Source: Burkholderia sp. WSM2232 (lineage in GTDB: Bacteria; Pseudomonadota; Gammaproteobacteria; Burkholderiales; Burkholderiaceae). Taken from it: a DNA stretch of 64,000 bases. The stretch spans positions 62,328 through 126,327 of the forward strand of contig NZ_AWZV01000021.1 in NCBI RefSeq assembly GCF_000472545.1, in the 5' to 3' direction. A program made the position numbers and the translations under genes. Of this stretch, positions 17,702-26,229 are shown one piece after another (positions within the stretch are counted from its first letter, which is position 1; the number at the start of each line of letters is the position of its first letter). The notes beneath the pieces were generated by a model. The model did not search any database. It had not been told where the DNA came from and was given only the letters and a program-made list of their open reading frames with translations.

Positions 17702-18481
17702 TTAGCTGAACATCAGCGCGGTCAGCAGAAAATCGAGGCCGAGCACCGCGAGCGACGCGTACACGACCGTTTTGGTCGTGGCGCGCGACACGCCTTCCGG
17801 CGTGGGCCGCGCTTCATAGCCCTGGAAGAGCGCCACGAACGTCACGGCAAGGCCGAACACCACGCTTTTGACGACGCCCGCGCCCACGTCGCGCCAGACG
17901 TCCACGCCGCCTTGCATCTGCGACCAGAACGCGCCGGCGTCCACGCCGATCAGCAACACGCCGACCACATAGCCGCCCAGCACGCCGACGGCGCTGAAGA
18001 TCGCGGCGAGGATCGGCATGGAAATGATCCCGGCCCACAGACGCGGCGCCACCACGACCTTGACCGGGTCGACCGCCATCATTTCCATTGCGGTCAATTG
18101 CTCGCCGGCCTTCATCAGGCCGATTTCGGCGGTCAGCGAGGTGCCGGCGCGCCCGGCGAACAGCAGCGCCGTGACCACCGGCCCGAGTTCGCGCACGAGC
18201 GACAGGGCGACCAGCAGCCCGAGCGCCTGTTCCGAACCGTAGCGGTTCAACGTGTAATAGCCTTGCAAACCGAGTACGAAGCCGACGAACAGCCCCGACA
18301 CCGCAATGATCACGAGCGAATAATTACCCACGAAGTGGATCTGCTTCGTGACAAGGCGCGGACGGCGCAGCAGCGGGAAGAATTCGAACAACAACCGGAA
18401 GAAGAAGCGCGTGGCGTAGCCGGCCGTGCCGAGGCCGTCGAGCACCGAACGGCCGACTGTGCTGATCAACGAGCCGATCAT
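17702..18481 (-). CDS. mlaE: Phospholipid transporter permease MlaE
   Basis: 259 residues, five or six membrane spans, with the YrbE/MlaE motifs LVRELGPVVTALLFAGRAGTS and EIGLMKAGEQLTAMEMM. It is the membrane component of MlaFEDB. Its start overlaps the mlaF stop by 4 nt. Confidence 0.96.
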   Translation of the reverse strand: MIGSLISTVGRSVLDGLGTAGYATRFFFRLLFEFFPLLRRPRLVTKQIHFVGNYSLVIIAVSGLFVGFVLGLQGYYTLNRYGSEQALGLLVALSLVRELGPVVTALLFAGRAGTSLTAEIGLMKAGEQLTAMEMMAVDPVKVVVAPRLWAGIISMPILAAIFSAVGVLGGYVVGVLLIGVDAGAFWSQMQGGVDVWRDVGAGVVKSVVFGLAVTFVALFQGYEARPTPEGVSRATTKTVVYASLAVLGLDFLLTALMFS

Positions 18482-19299
18482 GCCCGACCTCCGCCCACGC
18501 CGAAGTCGGCCGCGAGCGGCGTCTTCGTCGGATAGTGAAATTTGAACGGGCCGTCGGGCGCGCCGTCGATGAACTGCCGCACGGTCGGATCGGTCGACTC
18601 GCGCAATTGCGCGGGCGTGCCCTCGGCATGCACGCCGCCGTTAGCGAGGAAGTAGACGTAGTCGGCAATGGCGAACGATTCCGGCACGTCGTGCGTAACC
18701 AGAATGGACGTCGCGCCGAGCGCCTGATTGAGCGCGCGGATCAGGTTCGCGGTGATGCCGAGCGAGATCGGGTCGAGGCCGGCGAACGGCTCGTCGTACA
18801 TCATCAGTTCGGGATCGAGGGCGATGGCGCGCGCGAGCGCCACGCGCCGCGCCATACCGCCGGAAATTTCCGAAGGCAGCAGGTCGCGCGCGCCGCGCAG
18901 GCCGACAGCGTTGAGCTTCATCAGCACCAGGTCGCGGATCAGTTCCTCGGGAAGATCGGTGTGCTCGCGCAGCGCAAACGCCACGTTCTCGAATACCGAC
19001 ATGTCCGTGAACAGCGCGCCGAACTGGAACAGCATGCCCATTTTGCGGCGCAGCGCGTACAGGCCCCCGCGGGTCTGCGCGCCGACGTTCTGGCCGTGAA
19101 AAAGGATCTCGCCGCGCTGCGCGCGCACCAGACCGCCGATCAACCGCAGCACGGTGGTCTTGCCGCAGCCCGAGCCGCCCATGACCGCGACCACCTGCCC
19201 GCGCTGAAAGCGCAGATTCAGGTTCGACAGTACGAGCCGGTCGCCGTAACCGAAGTCGACGTCGCGCAGTTCGAGAAGGGTCTCGGAAGAGGAAAACAC
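18478..19299 (-). CDS. mlaF: Phospholipid transporter ATP-binding protein MlaF
   Basis: 273 residues. Walker A is GGSGCGKTT (41-49), the signature is ISGGMARRVALARAI, Walker B is LMMYDEPFAGLDP and the switch His is in LVTHDVPES. It powers lipid movement through MlaE. It is the first gene of mlaFEDACB, with a TATAAT about 30 nt upstream. Confidence 0.96.
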   Translation of the reverse strand: MFSSSETLLELRDVDFGYGDRLVLSNLNLRFQRGQVVAVMGGSGCGKTTVLRLIGGLVRAQRGEILFHGQNVGAQTRGGLYALRRKMGMLFQFGALFTDMSVFENVAFALREHTDLPEELIRDLVLMKLNAVGLRGARDLLPSEISGGMARRVALARAIALDPELMMYDEPFAGLDPISLGITANLIRALNQALGATSILVTHDVPESFAIADYVYFLANGGVHAEGTPAQLRESTDPTVRQFIDGAPDGPFKFHYPTKTPLAADFGVGGGRA

Positions 19300-19330
19300 T
19301 GACTGACAGTCCTTTTACAGGGAAGGCCGA

Positions 19331-19336
19331 ATTATA
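19331..19336 (-). promoter_or_regulatory. Candidate -10 element of the mla operon
   Basis: The minus strand reads CCCTATAATTCG, a perfect TATAAT 31 nt before the mlaF ATG. No good TTGACA-like element lies 16-18 nt further upstream. Confidence 0.4.
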
Positions 19337-19391
19337 GGGCCATCATGCAAAAGTTGCCGTGAGGTGCCCTCTCCTTAACGAAACGTAACGA

Positions 19392-20504
19392 TTATTGCGT
19401 AAACGCTTGTTGCAGCGCGGCAACGGCGGCTGCGGGATCGGCCGCTTCTGTCACCGCGCGCACCACGGCCGCGCAACCGACGCCGGTTTCCAGCACCGCA
19501 GGCAGCACCTGCAGGTCGATTCCGCCGATCGCCACGAGCGGCACCACACCCTCGAGCAGGCGGACGTAGCGAGCAAGGCGCTTGAGCCCTTGCGGCGCGG
19601 TCGGCATGACTTTCGTGGTGGTCGGGAACACGGCGCCGAGCGCAATATAGCTGGGGCGGAAATGCAGCGCCTTCAGAATTTCGTAAAAGCCGTGCGTCGA
19701 CAAGCCGAGACGGATGCCCGCCGTCGCCAGCGCGGCGAGGTCCGCCGTGTGCACGTCCTCCTGGCCGAGGTGTACGCCGTAGGCGCCCGCCTCGAGCGCA
19801 GCCTGCCAGTGATCGTTGATGAAAACCTGCGCGTCGTGGCGCCGGCCAGCCGCCACGCAGCGGGCTATTTCGCGCTCGAGTTCGTCGGCGGGATGGGCCG
19901 ACTTGCGGCGCAGTTGGACCGTCTTCACGCCAAAGCCAAGCACTCGCTCGACCCACTCCGCGCTCGGCAGGACCGGATACAGCCCGAGCCGTTCGGGGCA
20001 GCGCGCGAATGCCTCGGCCGGCGCCTGCGGCAGACCGGCGACGCGCGGAAACGTCGCGAGATCGCAAGGGAACGAGTCACCGCAGGCATGGGTGCGGGTT
20101 TCGTCGCCGTCGCGCCAGGCCAGCGCCAGCACGAGCGCGTCGTGGGGATCGAAACCGCAATCCAGAAACGCGGCGAGCGCGGCAATCCAGTCTTCCGCCA
20201 GATGCCCTTCCAGCCGGTACTTTTCGCCGCCCAGGTGCAGCGTCGCCTTGTGCTCGGCGGCTTCGACCACGGCCGCGCCCTGCACGAGCCAGCGCGCCAT
20301 CTGCTCGCCATGCCGGGCGGCGTCGGCGACGACGATCAGATCGCCGCCGTTCGGCTCGTCCGGGGCAGTCAGGCAGATGCGCCACGGCGCGTGCGTGGGC
20401 GGCCAGTCGCCGAGCCGGGCGCGGATGCGCTCGGTGGCTTCGGTGAGTTCGTCGGCGGGCGGCCAGAACAGGTCGCGGTCTTTCAAAGCCAATGTCTGCG
20501 TCAT
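19392..20504 (-). CDS. thiE: Thiamine-phosphate synthase ThiE with an extra N-terminal domain
   Basis: 370 residues; classical ThiE is about 210. The C-terminal half is a complete ThiE barrel: LYPVLPSAEWVERVLGFGVKT, QVFINDHWQAALEAGAYGVHLGQED, YIALGAVFPTTTK and VAIGGIDL. It joins HMP-pyrophosphate and thiazole phosphate to thiamine phosphate. The first roughly 170 residues are not ThiE; GHLAEDWIAALAAFLDCGFDPH resembles the C-terminal helices of ThiD-type kinases, but no ATP-binding glycine motif is visible. ATG 20504 overlaps the thiG stop by 4 nt. Confidence 0.92.
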   Translation of the reverse strand: MTQTLALKDRDLFWPPADELTEATERIRARLGDWPPTHAPWRICLTAPDEPNGGDLIVVADAARHGEQMARWLVQGAAVVEAAEHKATLHLGGEKYRLEGHLAEDWIAALAAFLDCGFDPHDALVLALAWRDGDETRTHACGDSFPCDLATFPRVAGLPQAPAEAFARCPERLGLYPVLPSAEWVERVLGFGVKTVQLRRKSAHPADELEREIARCVAAGRRHDAQVFINDHWQAALEAGAYGVHLGQEDVHTADLAALATAGIRLGLSTHGFYEILKALHFRPSYIALGAVFPTTTKVMPTAPQGLKRLARYVRLLEGVVPLVAIGGIDLQVLPAVLETGVGCAAVVRAVTEAADPAAAVAALQQAFTQ

Positions 20505-21325
20505 GCGGCGCTCCCATCCTGATGCCAGAACGGCATGCCGACCACCGGCGTGCTCGCGTGCGCGCTTTCGCGCTCGGCCATGGGCCCGGCGAGGAACGCT
20601 TCGCGACCCGCTTCGACGCCCAGCGCAAACGCGCGCGCCATGGCCTCGGGATGGGTGGCCTGCGACACCGCCGTGTTGAGCAGGACGCCGTCGAAGCCCC
20701 ATTCCATCACCTGCGCCGCATGCGACGGCACGCCAAGCCCCGCGTCGACGATCAGCGGTACGTCGGGCAGCCGTTCGCGCAACACCCGCAAGCCATACGG
20801 ATTGATCACGCCCTTGCCGGTGCCGATAGGCGCGCCCCACGGCATGAGCGCCTCGCAGCCCGCGTCGAGCAGACGGCGGCCTATCACCAGATCTTCGGTG
20901 CAATACGGCAGCACCTTGAAGCCGTCCTTGACGAGCTTCGCGGCCGCCTCGATCAGGCCGACCGGATCGGGCTGCAGCGTGTAGTCGTCGCCGATCAGTT
21001 CCAGCTTGATCCACTCGGTTTCGAAAATTTCCCGGGCCATGTGCGCGGTGGTCACCGCCTCGCCGACGGTCAGGCAGCCGGCCGTGTTAGGCAGCAGCGG
21101 CACGCCGTGGCGTTTGAGCAGATCGAAGAAGCCGGCTTCGGCGCCGCCTTCGTTCATCTGCCGACGCAGCGCGACAGTCACCATGCCGGGTCGCGCGGCG
21201 TCGATCGAATCGGACAGCGCCTGCAGCGACGGATAGCGCGACGTGCCGAGCAGCACGCGACTTGCGAAGGTCTGGCCGTACAGCGTGAGGGTGTCGGCGG
21301 TTTGGGGGGAAGTCATTTGCATCAT
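20501..21325 (-). CDS. thiG: Thiazole synthase ThiG
   Basis: 274 residues, TIM-barrel. TDTLTLYGQTFASRVLLGTSRY is the family start, and the Schiff-base lysine is in EWIKLELIGDD. It builds the thiazole ring from DXP, dehydroglycine and the ThiS thiocarboxylate. It lies between thiS and thiE; ThiO from the same operon supplies the imine. Confidence 0.96.
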   Translation of the reverse strand: MMQMTSPQTADTLTLYGQTFASRVLLGTSRYPSLQALSDSIDAARPGMVTVALRRQMNEGGAEAGFFDLLKRHGVPLLPNTAGCLTVGEAVTTAHMAREIFETEWIKLELIGDDYTLQPDPVGLIEAAAKLVKDGFKVLPYCTEDLVIGRRLLDAGCEALMPWGAPIGTGKGVINPYGLRVLRERLPDVPLIVDAGLGVPSHAAQVMEWGFDGVLLNTAVSQATHPEAMARAFALGVEAGREAFLAGPMAERESAHASTPVVGMPFWHQDGSAA

Positions 21326-21385
21326 CTGGTCTCCGGCAATGCAGGGCGGCGATTGCGTGGATTAGCGTGGGCGGTTTGGTTCGTA

Positions 21386-21425
21386 GTCGGTGCGTGGTCG
21401 GTGCGTCGGTGCGTGATCGGTGCGA
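21386..21425. repeat. Short imperfect tandem repeats in the thiS-thiG spacer
   Basis: Four imperfect copies of a TCGGTGCGTG-like unit lie in the 165-nt spacer between thiS and thiG. No gene is visible in the spacer. Confidence 0.5.
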
Positions 21426-21490
21426 GGGCGTCGCCTGGGTCTTGCGCGGCGCCTGCCTCACGTTCATCACACCTGGCGCGCCAACCGTGC

Positions 21491-21688
21491 TCAACCGCCG
21501 GCCACCGGCTGCACCACATCGAGCTTGTCGCCCGGCTGCAACGCACGCGCAGCATGCTGCGTACGCGCGACAAAATCGCCGTTCAGCGCAACGGCAAACG
21601 GCGGCCGCGCACCGTACGCGGCGAGCGCATCCGCGACAGTCGCGCCTTCGGGCAGCGACAACGGCTTCTGATTGATATGAATGTCCAT
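21491..21688 (-). CDS. thiS: Sulfur carrier protein ThiS
   Basis: 65 residues from ATG 21688 (MDIHINQKPLSLPEGATVAD). It ends in the obligatory diglycine (QPVAGG) that is adenylated and thiocarboxylated, and has the ubiquitin-like fold pattern with FAVALNGDFVARTQH. It donates sulfur to ThiG. Confidence 0.95.
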   Translation of the reverse strand: MDIHINQKPLSLPEGATVADALAAYGARPPFAVALNGDFVARTQHAARALQPGDKLDVVQPVAGG

Positions 21689-21756
21689 GGCGTTCAATTA
21701 CGTTCAGTCGATGGCCAATGCGCGAGCGCCCGCAGCGCCGCACCGCGAGCCGGCGC

Positions 21757-22890
21757 TCATGCCGGCTCCCGCGCGCGGTCCTGCTGGAACAGCTCGCTCC
21801 AGCGCGCGCCGCGCTGCCAGTCCGCGAACGCGTCGGCGTCGCCGATGCGTCCGTCCAGCAGCGCCGCCGCAAAGCGCGCGGCTTCGTCGGCGACTTCGGG
21901 CACGATCATGTAGCCGTGCCGGTACAGCCCGTTCACACGCAGCGTCTGGCTGCCGTCCCACAGCAAGGCCGGCCGATGGTCCGGCAAGGTCGGACGGCAC
22001 TGCGAATTCAGCTCGAGAATGCGCGCCTCGCCAAAGCCCGGATGCACCGAAAACGCCGCACTCAGCAGTTCCAGCGCGGAACGCACGCTGACAGGCGACA
22101 TGTCCTCGCCTTCCACTTCTGTCGCGCCGATCACGTAAAGGTCGTCCTGCTTCGGCGCGATATAGAGCGGATAGCGCGGATGCAGCAGCCGCACCGGCCG
22201 GGTCAGCCGGATGCCAGGCGCATGCACGCGCGCCACTTCGCCGCGTATGCCGCGCAGCGTCGGCAGCACGGATTTGGCGCCGAGACCGCGGCAGTCGATC
22301 GTCACGCGCGCCGGCGGCAGCGCGTCGTCGCGCACCGGCGAATTCCAATGGGTTCGCACGCCGCGCTGCGCGAGCCCCGCCGCAAGAGCGCGCAGCACCT
22401 GGCGGTTGTCCAGTTGTCCCTCACGCGGCAACAGCCAGCCCTGGTTGAAGCGCCCTGCGAGCGCGGGCTCGGCCGCGCCGAGTTGCGCGCCGGCGAGCGT
22501 GACAAAGCCGCCGTCGAGCAATTCGGCCGGGGCGTTCGAGCGCACGCGTCTTTCGAACAACGGCGCCTCGGTTCGATCCGCGTGATGCCAGACCACGAGC
22601 GTGCCATTGCGCTGGAAGAACACCGGCTCCGGCAGTTCGGCCAGCACTTGCGGCCAGGTGTCGAGCGATGCCGCGCCCAGACGCGTGATCAGCAATTCGG
22701 CGCTGGCGGCTTCGGCGAGCGGCGCCAGCATGGCCGCGGCGACCCACGCGGCGGCCTGCGAACCGGCGGCGTCGCCGCGTTCATAGAGCGCCACGCGATG
22801 GCCCTCGCCGGCAAGCCGCCACGCGACGAGGCGCCCGCACAGGCCGCCACCGAGCACGGCGAAATCGGAATGTTGCGCGGCGCGGCTCAT
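21757..22890 (-). CDS. thiO: FAD-dependent glycine oxidase ThiO
   Basis: 377 residues, a DAO-family flavoenzyme. The N-terminal Rossmann motif is VLGGGLCGRLVAWRLAGEGH followed by the acidic strand end VALYERGD. It oxidises glycine to the imine used by ThiG, the oxygen-dependent route instead of ThiH. It is the first gene of the operon, 232 nt downstream of the TPP riboswitch. Confidence 0.93.
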   Translation of the reverse strand: MSRAAQHSDFAVLGGGLCGRLVAWRLAGEGHRVALYERGDAAGSQAAAWVAAAMLAPLAEAASAELLITRLGAASLDTWPQVLAELPEPVFFQRNGTLVVWHHADRTEAPLFERRVRSNAPAELLDGGFVTLAGAQLGAAEPALAGRFNQGWLLPREGQLDNRQVLRALAAGLAQRGVRTHWNSPVRDDALPPARVTIDCRGLGAKSVLPTLRGIRGEVARVHAPGIRLTRPVRLLHPRYPLYIAPKQDDLYVIGATEVEGEDMSPVSVRSALELLSAAFSVHPGFGEARILELNSQCRPTLPDHRPALLWDGSQTLRVNGLYRHGYMIVPEVADEAARFAAALLDGRIGDADAFADWQRGARWSELFQQDRAREPA

Positions 22891-23121
22891 CGGGCAAGCT
22901 CCGATTCAATGCGCTGCGCAAAAGCGATGCAGCGCGCGTCATTGGCGACGCGACAAGGAGCAAAACACATAACTGAACAATAGGCGGTCATCGAGTCCTT
23001 TCCGTACGGCCAACAAGAAGCGCGTACCCAGGACGAAACCGGCGGGCAAGGCCGGCCGGGCAACAGGCGTGCTCTTCTCAAGTACGCCGCCCGGCGGGGA
23101 ATGGAAGACTGGCTGCTTCCG

Positions 23122-23228
23122 GAAACTTCCCGCGCCGGTATTACCCGGATCGGGTGCAAAGGGTCTCTCTCAGCCTCGCTGCCGCAGCGTGAAGACCACG
23201 CCGCTCAAGTGCGAAGCACCCCTGTTTC
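23122..23228 (-). ncRNA. TPP (thi-box) riboswitch upstream of thiOSGE
   Basis: Reading the minus strand: AGGGGTGC, then GAGGCTGAGAGAGACCC, TTTGCACCCGATCCGGGTAATACC and GGCGCGGGAA, the hallmark order of the TPP aptamer. P1 closes by GAAAC (23228-23224) with GTTTC (23126-23122). The P3 arm is longer than in E. coli thiM. TPP binding should reduce expression of the thi genes. Further complementary GCCGGGC/GCCCGGC segments between the aptamer and thiO could form the expression platform. Confidence 0.93.
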
Positions 23229-23619
23229 GTCAAAGGTCATTAGACCATAAAAGGCGCGGCGCTCGCAAACGAGCGGCGCATCGCCGCGCACACGGCTTGA
23301 TCCGGCACTATGTTTTTGCGTCGTTCATCTTCTGCGACAGGCGACCGGGCGGTATCTCGGGTAAGCGCCCGGCGCTCTGGCACAATGCAGCAGATGGCCC
23401 GGCGTATGCGGCATTGGCGCGAGGCGCGCAGTGAGGCGTAGCGCCGCCGGCTTGCGGCCAGCGCCGCGCCGACACTTAATCTTCGCTTAAGCGCGGCGCG
23501 CCAGAATTGGCGTCGCCGCGGCGGGTGGTCGTCAGACGCGGCGCCCGGACGATCCCAGCACTCGTGACTGGCTGGTCGGCCACGTTGGTCCGAATAAAAC
23601 AGCACTCCTCAGGACGCAC
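23229..23619. other. Divergent intergenic region between the thi operon and the YddA-like gene
   Basis: 391 nt without a supportable gene. It contains the thi promoter, a GCTCG/CGAGC hairpin and a 10-bp palindrome CGCTTAAGCG at about 23484-23493. The right half should hold the promoter of the transporter gene. Confidence 0.4.
23239..23268 (-). promoter_or_regulatory. Candidate sigma-70 promoter of the thi operon
   Basis: TTGCGA (23268-23263), an 18-nt spacer and TCTAAT (23244-23239) place the transcription start close to 23232, immediately before the riboswitch P1 stem. Confidence 0.5.
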
Positions 23620-25371
23620 ATGAGAACAGATATTTCTGCCAGCCCTGCTCTGCCGCCCGACGACAAGGTCTCCGCATGGAGCCTGATCAAGCCCTACTGG
23701 GTGTCGGAAGAGAAAAAGACGGCGTGGGCGCTCCTTCTCGCCATCATCGCGATGAACCTGATGGTCGTGTGGATCAACGTCCGCCTGAACCGCTGGAGCG
23801 CGGACTTCTACAACGCGCTGCAAACCAAGAACGTGCGCGACTTCCCGCATCTCCTGATGATCTTTTCGGGGCTTGCGTTCGGCTACATCATTCTCGCCGT
23901 GTACGGGCGCTATTTGCGGCAGATGCTCGGCTTTCGCTGGCGCCAGTGGCTAACCAGGCGCTATCTGAACGAATGGCTGCACGACAGCGCGTTCTACCGG
24001 ATCGAGCGCGACCGTCTCGCCGACAACCCCGACCAGCGTATCAGCGACGACCTCCAGTCGTTCGCCACCACGACGCTTTCGCTTACGCTCGACCTGCTGT
24101 CCACCGTCGTCACCCTGGTATCGTTCATGACGATCCTGTGGACGCTTGCCGGCGCGCTGACCATCACGCTCGGCGGCGTGCCGCTGCATATTCCGGGCTA
24201 CATGGTGTGGGCGGCCGCGCTTTACGCGGTAGTCGGATCGCTCGTTATCCAGAAGGTCGGCCACCCGCTCGTGCCGATCAACTATCAGGCGCAGAAAGTC
24301 GAGGCGGATTTCCGTTTCGGCCTGATCCGCCTGCGCGAAAACGCTGAGCAGATTGCCTTCTACAACGGCATGGACACGGAGAGGAACAACGCGTATTCGC
24401 TGTTCGGCCGCATCCGCGACAACTGGTGGCAGGTCATGAAGTACACGAAGCGACTCACCTTCGTGCTGAGCTTCTACGGCCAGATCGCGATCATCTTTCC
24501 GCTGGTCGTCGCCGCACCGCGCTACTTCGCAGGCGCCTTCACGTTCGGCGTGCTGATGCAGATTTCCAGCGCGTTCGGCACCGTCAGCGATTCGTTTTCG
24601 TGGTTCATCAACAGTTACTCCACGCTCGTCGAGTGGCGCGCCACGGTCAACCGTCTGCGCGAATTCAAGCGCGTCGTGCACGCGCCGCGTCTGAAGGAGT
24701 CCGTCTCGCCGGCCACCGCGCATGGCGGCATCAACCTGCATTTCGTGGACGCCGACAAGCTCGCCACCGACGGACTCAAGCTCGCACTGCCGAACGGCAA
24801 CCCGCTCTCGCGCATCCGCGACATCGTGATTCGCCCGGGCTCGCGCTGGCTCGTGCGCGGCCCGTCCGGCTCGGGCAAGAGCACGCTGATGCGCGCGCTC
24901 GCCGGACTGTGGCCGTTCGGCGACGGCGCGATCGACGCGCCCGTCAACGCGCGCATGATGTTCGTCCCGCAAGTGAGCTACATGCCGATCGGCTCGCTAA
25001 AGGCGGCGCTCGCGTACCCGTCGGCGGCAGACACTTTCACCGACGACGAATGCCGCGAGGCGCTCGTCACCTGCCATCTGTCGCAATACGCGGACCGTCT
25101 GCAGGAATCCGGCCACTGGACGCGAATTCTCTCGCCCGGCGAGCAACAGCGGCTCGCCGCCGCGCGCGTACTGCTGCACAAGCCGGACTATCTGTTCCTC
25201 GACGAAGCGACGAGTGCGCTCGACGCGGACAACGAAGCGCGTCTGTACCGCCTCTTTACCGAGCGGCTGCCGAAGGCGGCGATTGTCAGCGTCGCACATC
25301 GCGAGTCGCTGGCGGCGTTCCACAATGAAACGCTCGAGGTCGAACGCGCGGCGGAAGCGGTCGCTGCATGA
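23620..25371 (+). CDS. YddA/SbmA-like ABC transporter, fused permease and ATPase
   Basis: 583 residues. The N-terminal half (about 20-340) is an ABC_membrane_2 domain with DNPDQRISDDL typical of the YddA/ABCD family. The ATPase has Walker A GPSGSGKST (414-422), a variant signature LSPGEQQRLAAARVLL and Walker B YLFLDEATSALD. Relatives include peptide-uptake and peroxisomal fatty-acyl transporters; the substrate here is not predictable. It ends in an ATGA overlap with a 33-codon frame that looks like a truncated second gene. Confidence 0.93.
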   Translation: MRTDISASPALPPDDKVSAWSLIKPYWVSEEKKTAWALLLAIIAMNLMVVWINVRLNRWSADFYNALQTKNVRDFPHLLMIFSGLAFGYIILAVYGRYLRQMLGFRWRQWLTRRYLNEWLHDSAFYRIERDRLADNPDQRISDDLQSFATTTLSLTLDLLSTVVTLVSFMTILWTLAGALTITLGGVPLHIPGYMVWAAALYAVVGSLVIQKVGHPLVPINYQAQKVEADFRFGLIRLRENAEQIAFYNGMDTERNNAYSLFGRIRDNWWQVMKYTKRLTFVLSFYGQIAIIFPLVVAAPRYFAGAFTFGVLMQISSAFGTVSDSFSWFINSYSTLVEWRATVNRLREFKRVVHAPRLKESVSPATAHGGINLHFVDADKLATDGLKLALPNGNPLSRIRDIVIRPGSRWLVRGPSGSGKSTLMRALAGLWPFGDGAIDAPVNARMMFVPQVSYMPIGSLKAALAYPSAADTFTDDECREALVTCHLSQYADRLQESGHWTRILSPGEQQRLAAARVLLHKPDYLFLDEATSALDADNEARLYRLFTERLPKAAIVSVAHRESLAAFHNETLEVERAAEAVAA

Positions 25372-25469
25372 ACATGGAAAGCGAGATCGCCGCCGAAGCC
25401 CGCGCGGGTCTGGAGCGCGTCGTACTGCTCACCGGCGCGGGTTCCGCTGCGGGTGCGGCGCGCCTCTGA
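25368..25469 (+). pseudogene. Possible remnant of a Sir2-type deacetylase gene
   Basis: A 33-residue frame starts with an ATGA overlap with the transporter stop. It reads MNMESEIAAEARAGLERVVL, then LTGAG and SAAGAARL before the stop. The ERVVLLTGAG stretch matches the start of the NAD-binding motif of sirtuins (LTGAGxSxxSGIP), which then breaks off. The rest of the gene is absent. I infer an ancestral coupled gene removed by deletion; a short coincidental frame is the alternative. Confidence 0.4.
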
Positions 25470-25666
25470 GCGCAGCGTTCGCGCCCGTGCAAGTCGGCAA
25501 CACGTCCGATTTGCGGCAAGATCCGGAAACACGCGCGAACAGTTAGAAAGCATTTGCGAAGCAAGCAAGCTTTTCCGCCCTTTGAAACGAGGCCGAAACA
25601 GCGACGATAGTCGTGCGCGCCGTCCCCGCGGCCCGCACGCCATCCACTGTTCACGGACTCTCGCTC

Positions 25667-26128
25667 ATGTCACTCGATCGCCCCGCCTGTTCTTCGATTC
25701 ACCGTCTCGCGCTTGCTTTGGGCGCAGCCTTGCTGATCGCAGGCGCCGCCCAAGCAGCGCAAACCACGCCGCCGAACGAACCCGCCGACGTGTGCCCTGC
25801 GCTCAAGCACATCGTCGAAGCATCGGACTTCGCGCAGTTGCGCGCGGCGCAGGCCCCGCAACTGCCGGGCATCCAAAGCACCGAAGACTGCCGCGCCAGC
25901 GCGCATACCTATGATTGCCACTGGCGCGCGCACTGGCAGGCCGACGGTTTCGTCAACGATCCGCTCGAGGAGATCGGCGCCGACATCGCCGCCTGCTTCC
26001 CGGCTGTCGTGCATGACGTCAATACACCGACGCGCCAGCATTTCATCGTGACCGCTGCCGGGCGCCGCGTGAACGTGACGGCGAGCGTGCAAGGCCAAAA
26101 CGAATTGCGCCTGCGCGTCGCGCGCTAG
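25667..26128 (+). CDS. Secreted protein of unknown function
   Basis: 153 residues from ATG 25667. A Sec signal peptide (RLALALGAALLIAGAAQAA) ends about residue 30. The mature part has four Cys (in DVCPALKHI, STEDCRAS, YDCHWRAHW and AACFPAV), suited to two disulfides. No family was recognised. It is followed by a lipoprotein gene in the same direction about 100 nt on. The frame before 25667 lacks signal-like sequence. Confidence 0.75.
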   Translation: MSLDRPACSSIHRLALALGAALLIAGAAQAAQTTPPNEPADVCPALKHIVEASDFAQLRAAQAPQLPGIQSTEDCRASAHTYDCHWRAHWQADGFVNDPLEEIGADIAACFPAVVHDVNTPTRQHFIVTAAGRRVNVTASVQGQNELRLRVAR

Positions 26129-26229
26129 ATCGTGTCCCGCGCGACGATGGACATGCTGCATCGCCCACTGCGTTTTCGCCTCGCTCAGCGCTTCTCGGTT
26201 GTTTATGTTTATCGCACCGGCTTCGCATC

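Noticed and set aside
22887..23159. A 90-codon minus-strand frame upstream of thiO
   Set aside because: It lies within the TPP riboswitch and its leader; the RNA structure explains the sequence.
23370..23387. TGGCAC sequence resembling a sigma-54 -24 element before the YddA-like gene
   Set aside because: The required GC at the -12 position is missing (AGCAG instead of TTGC).
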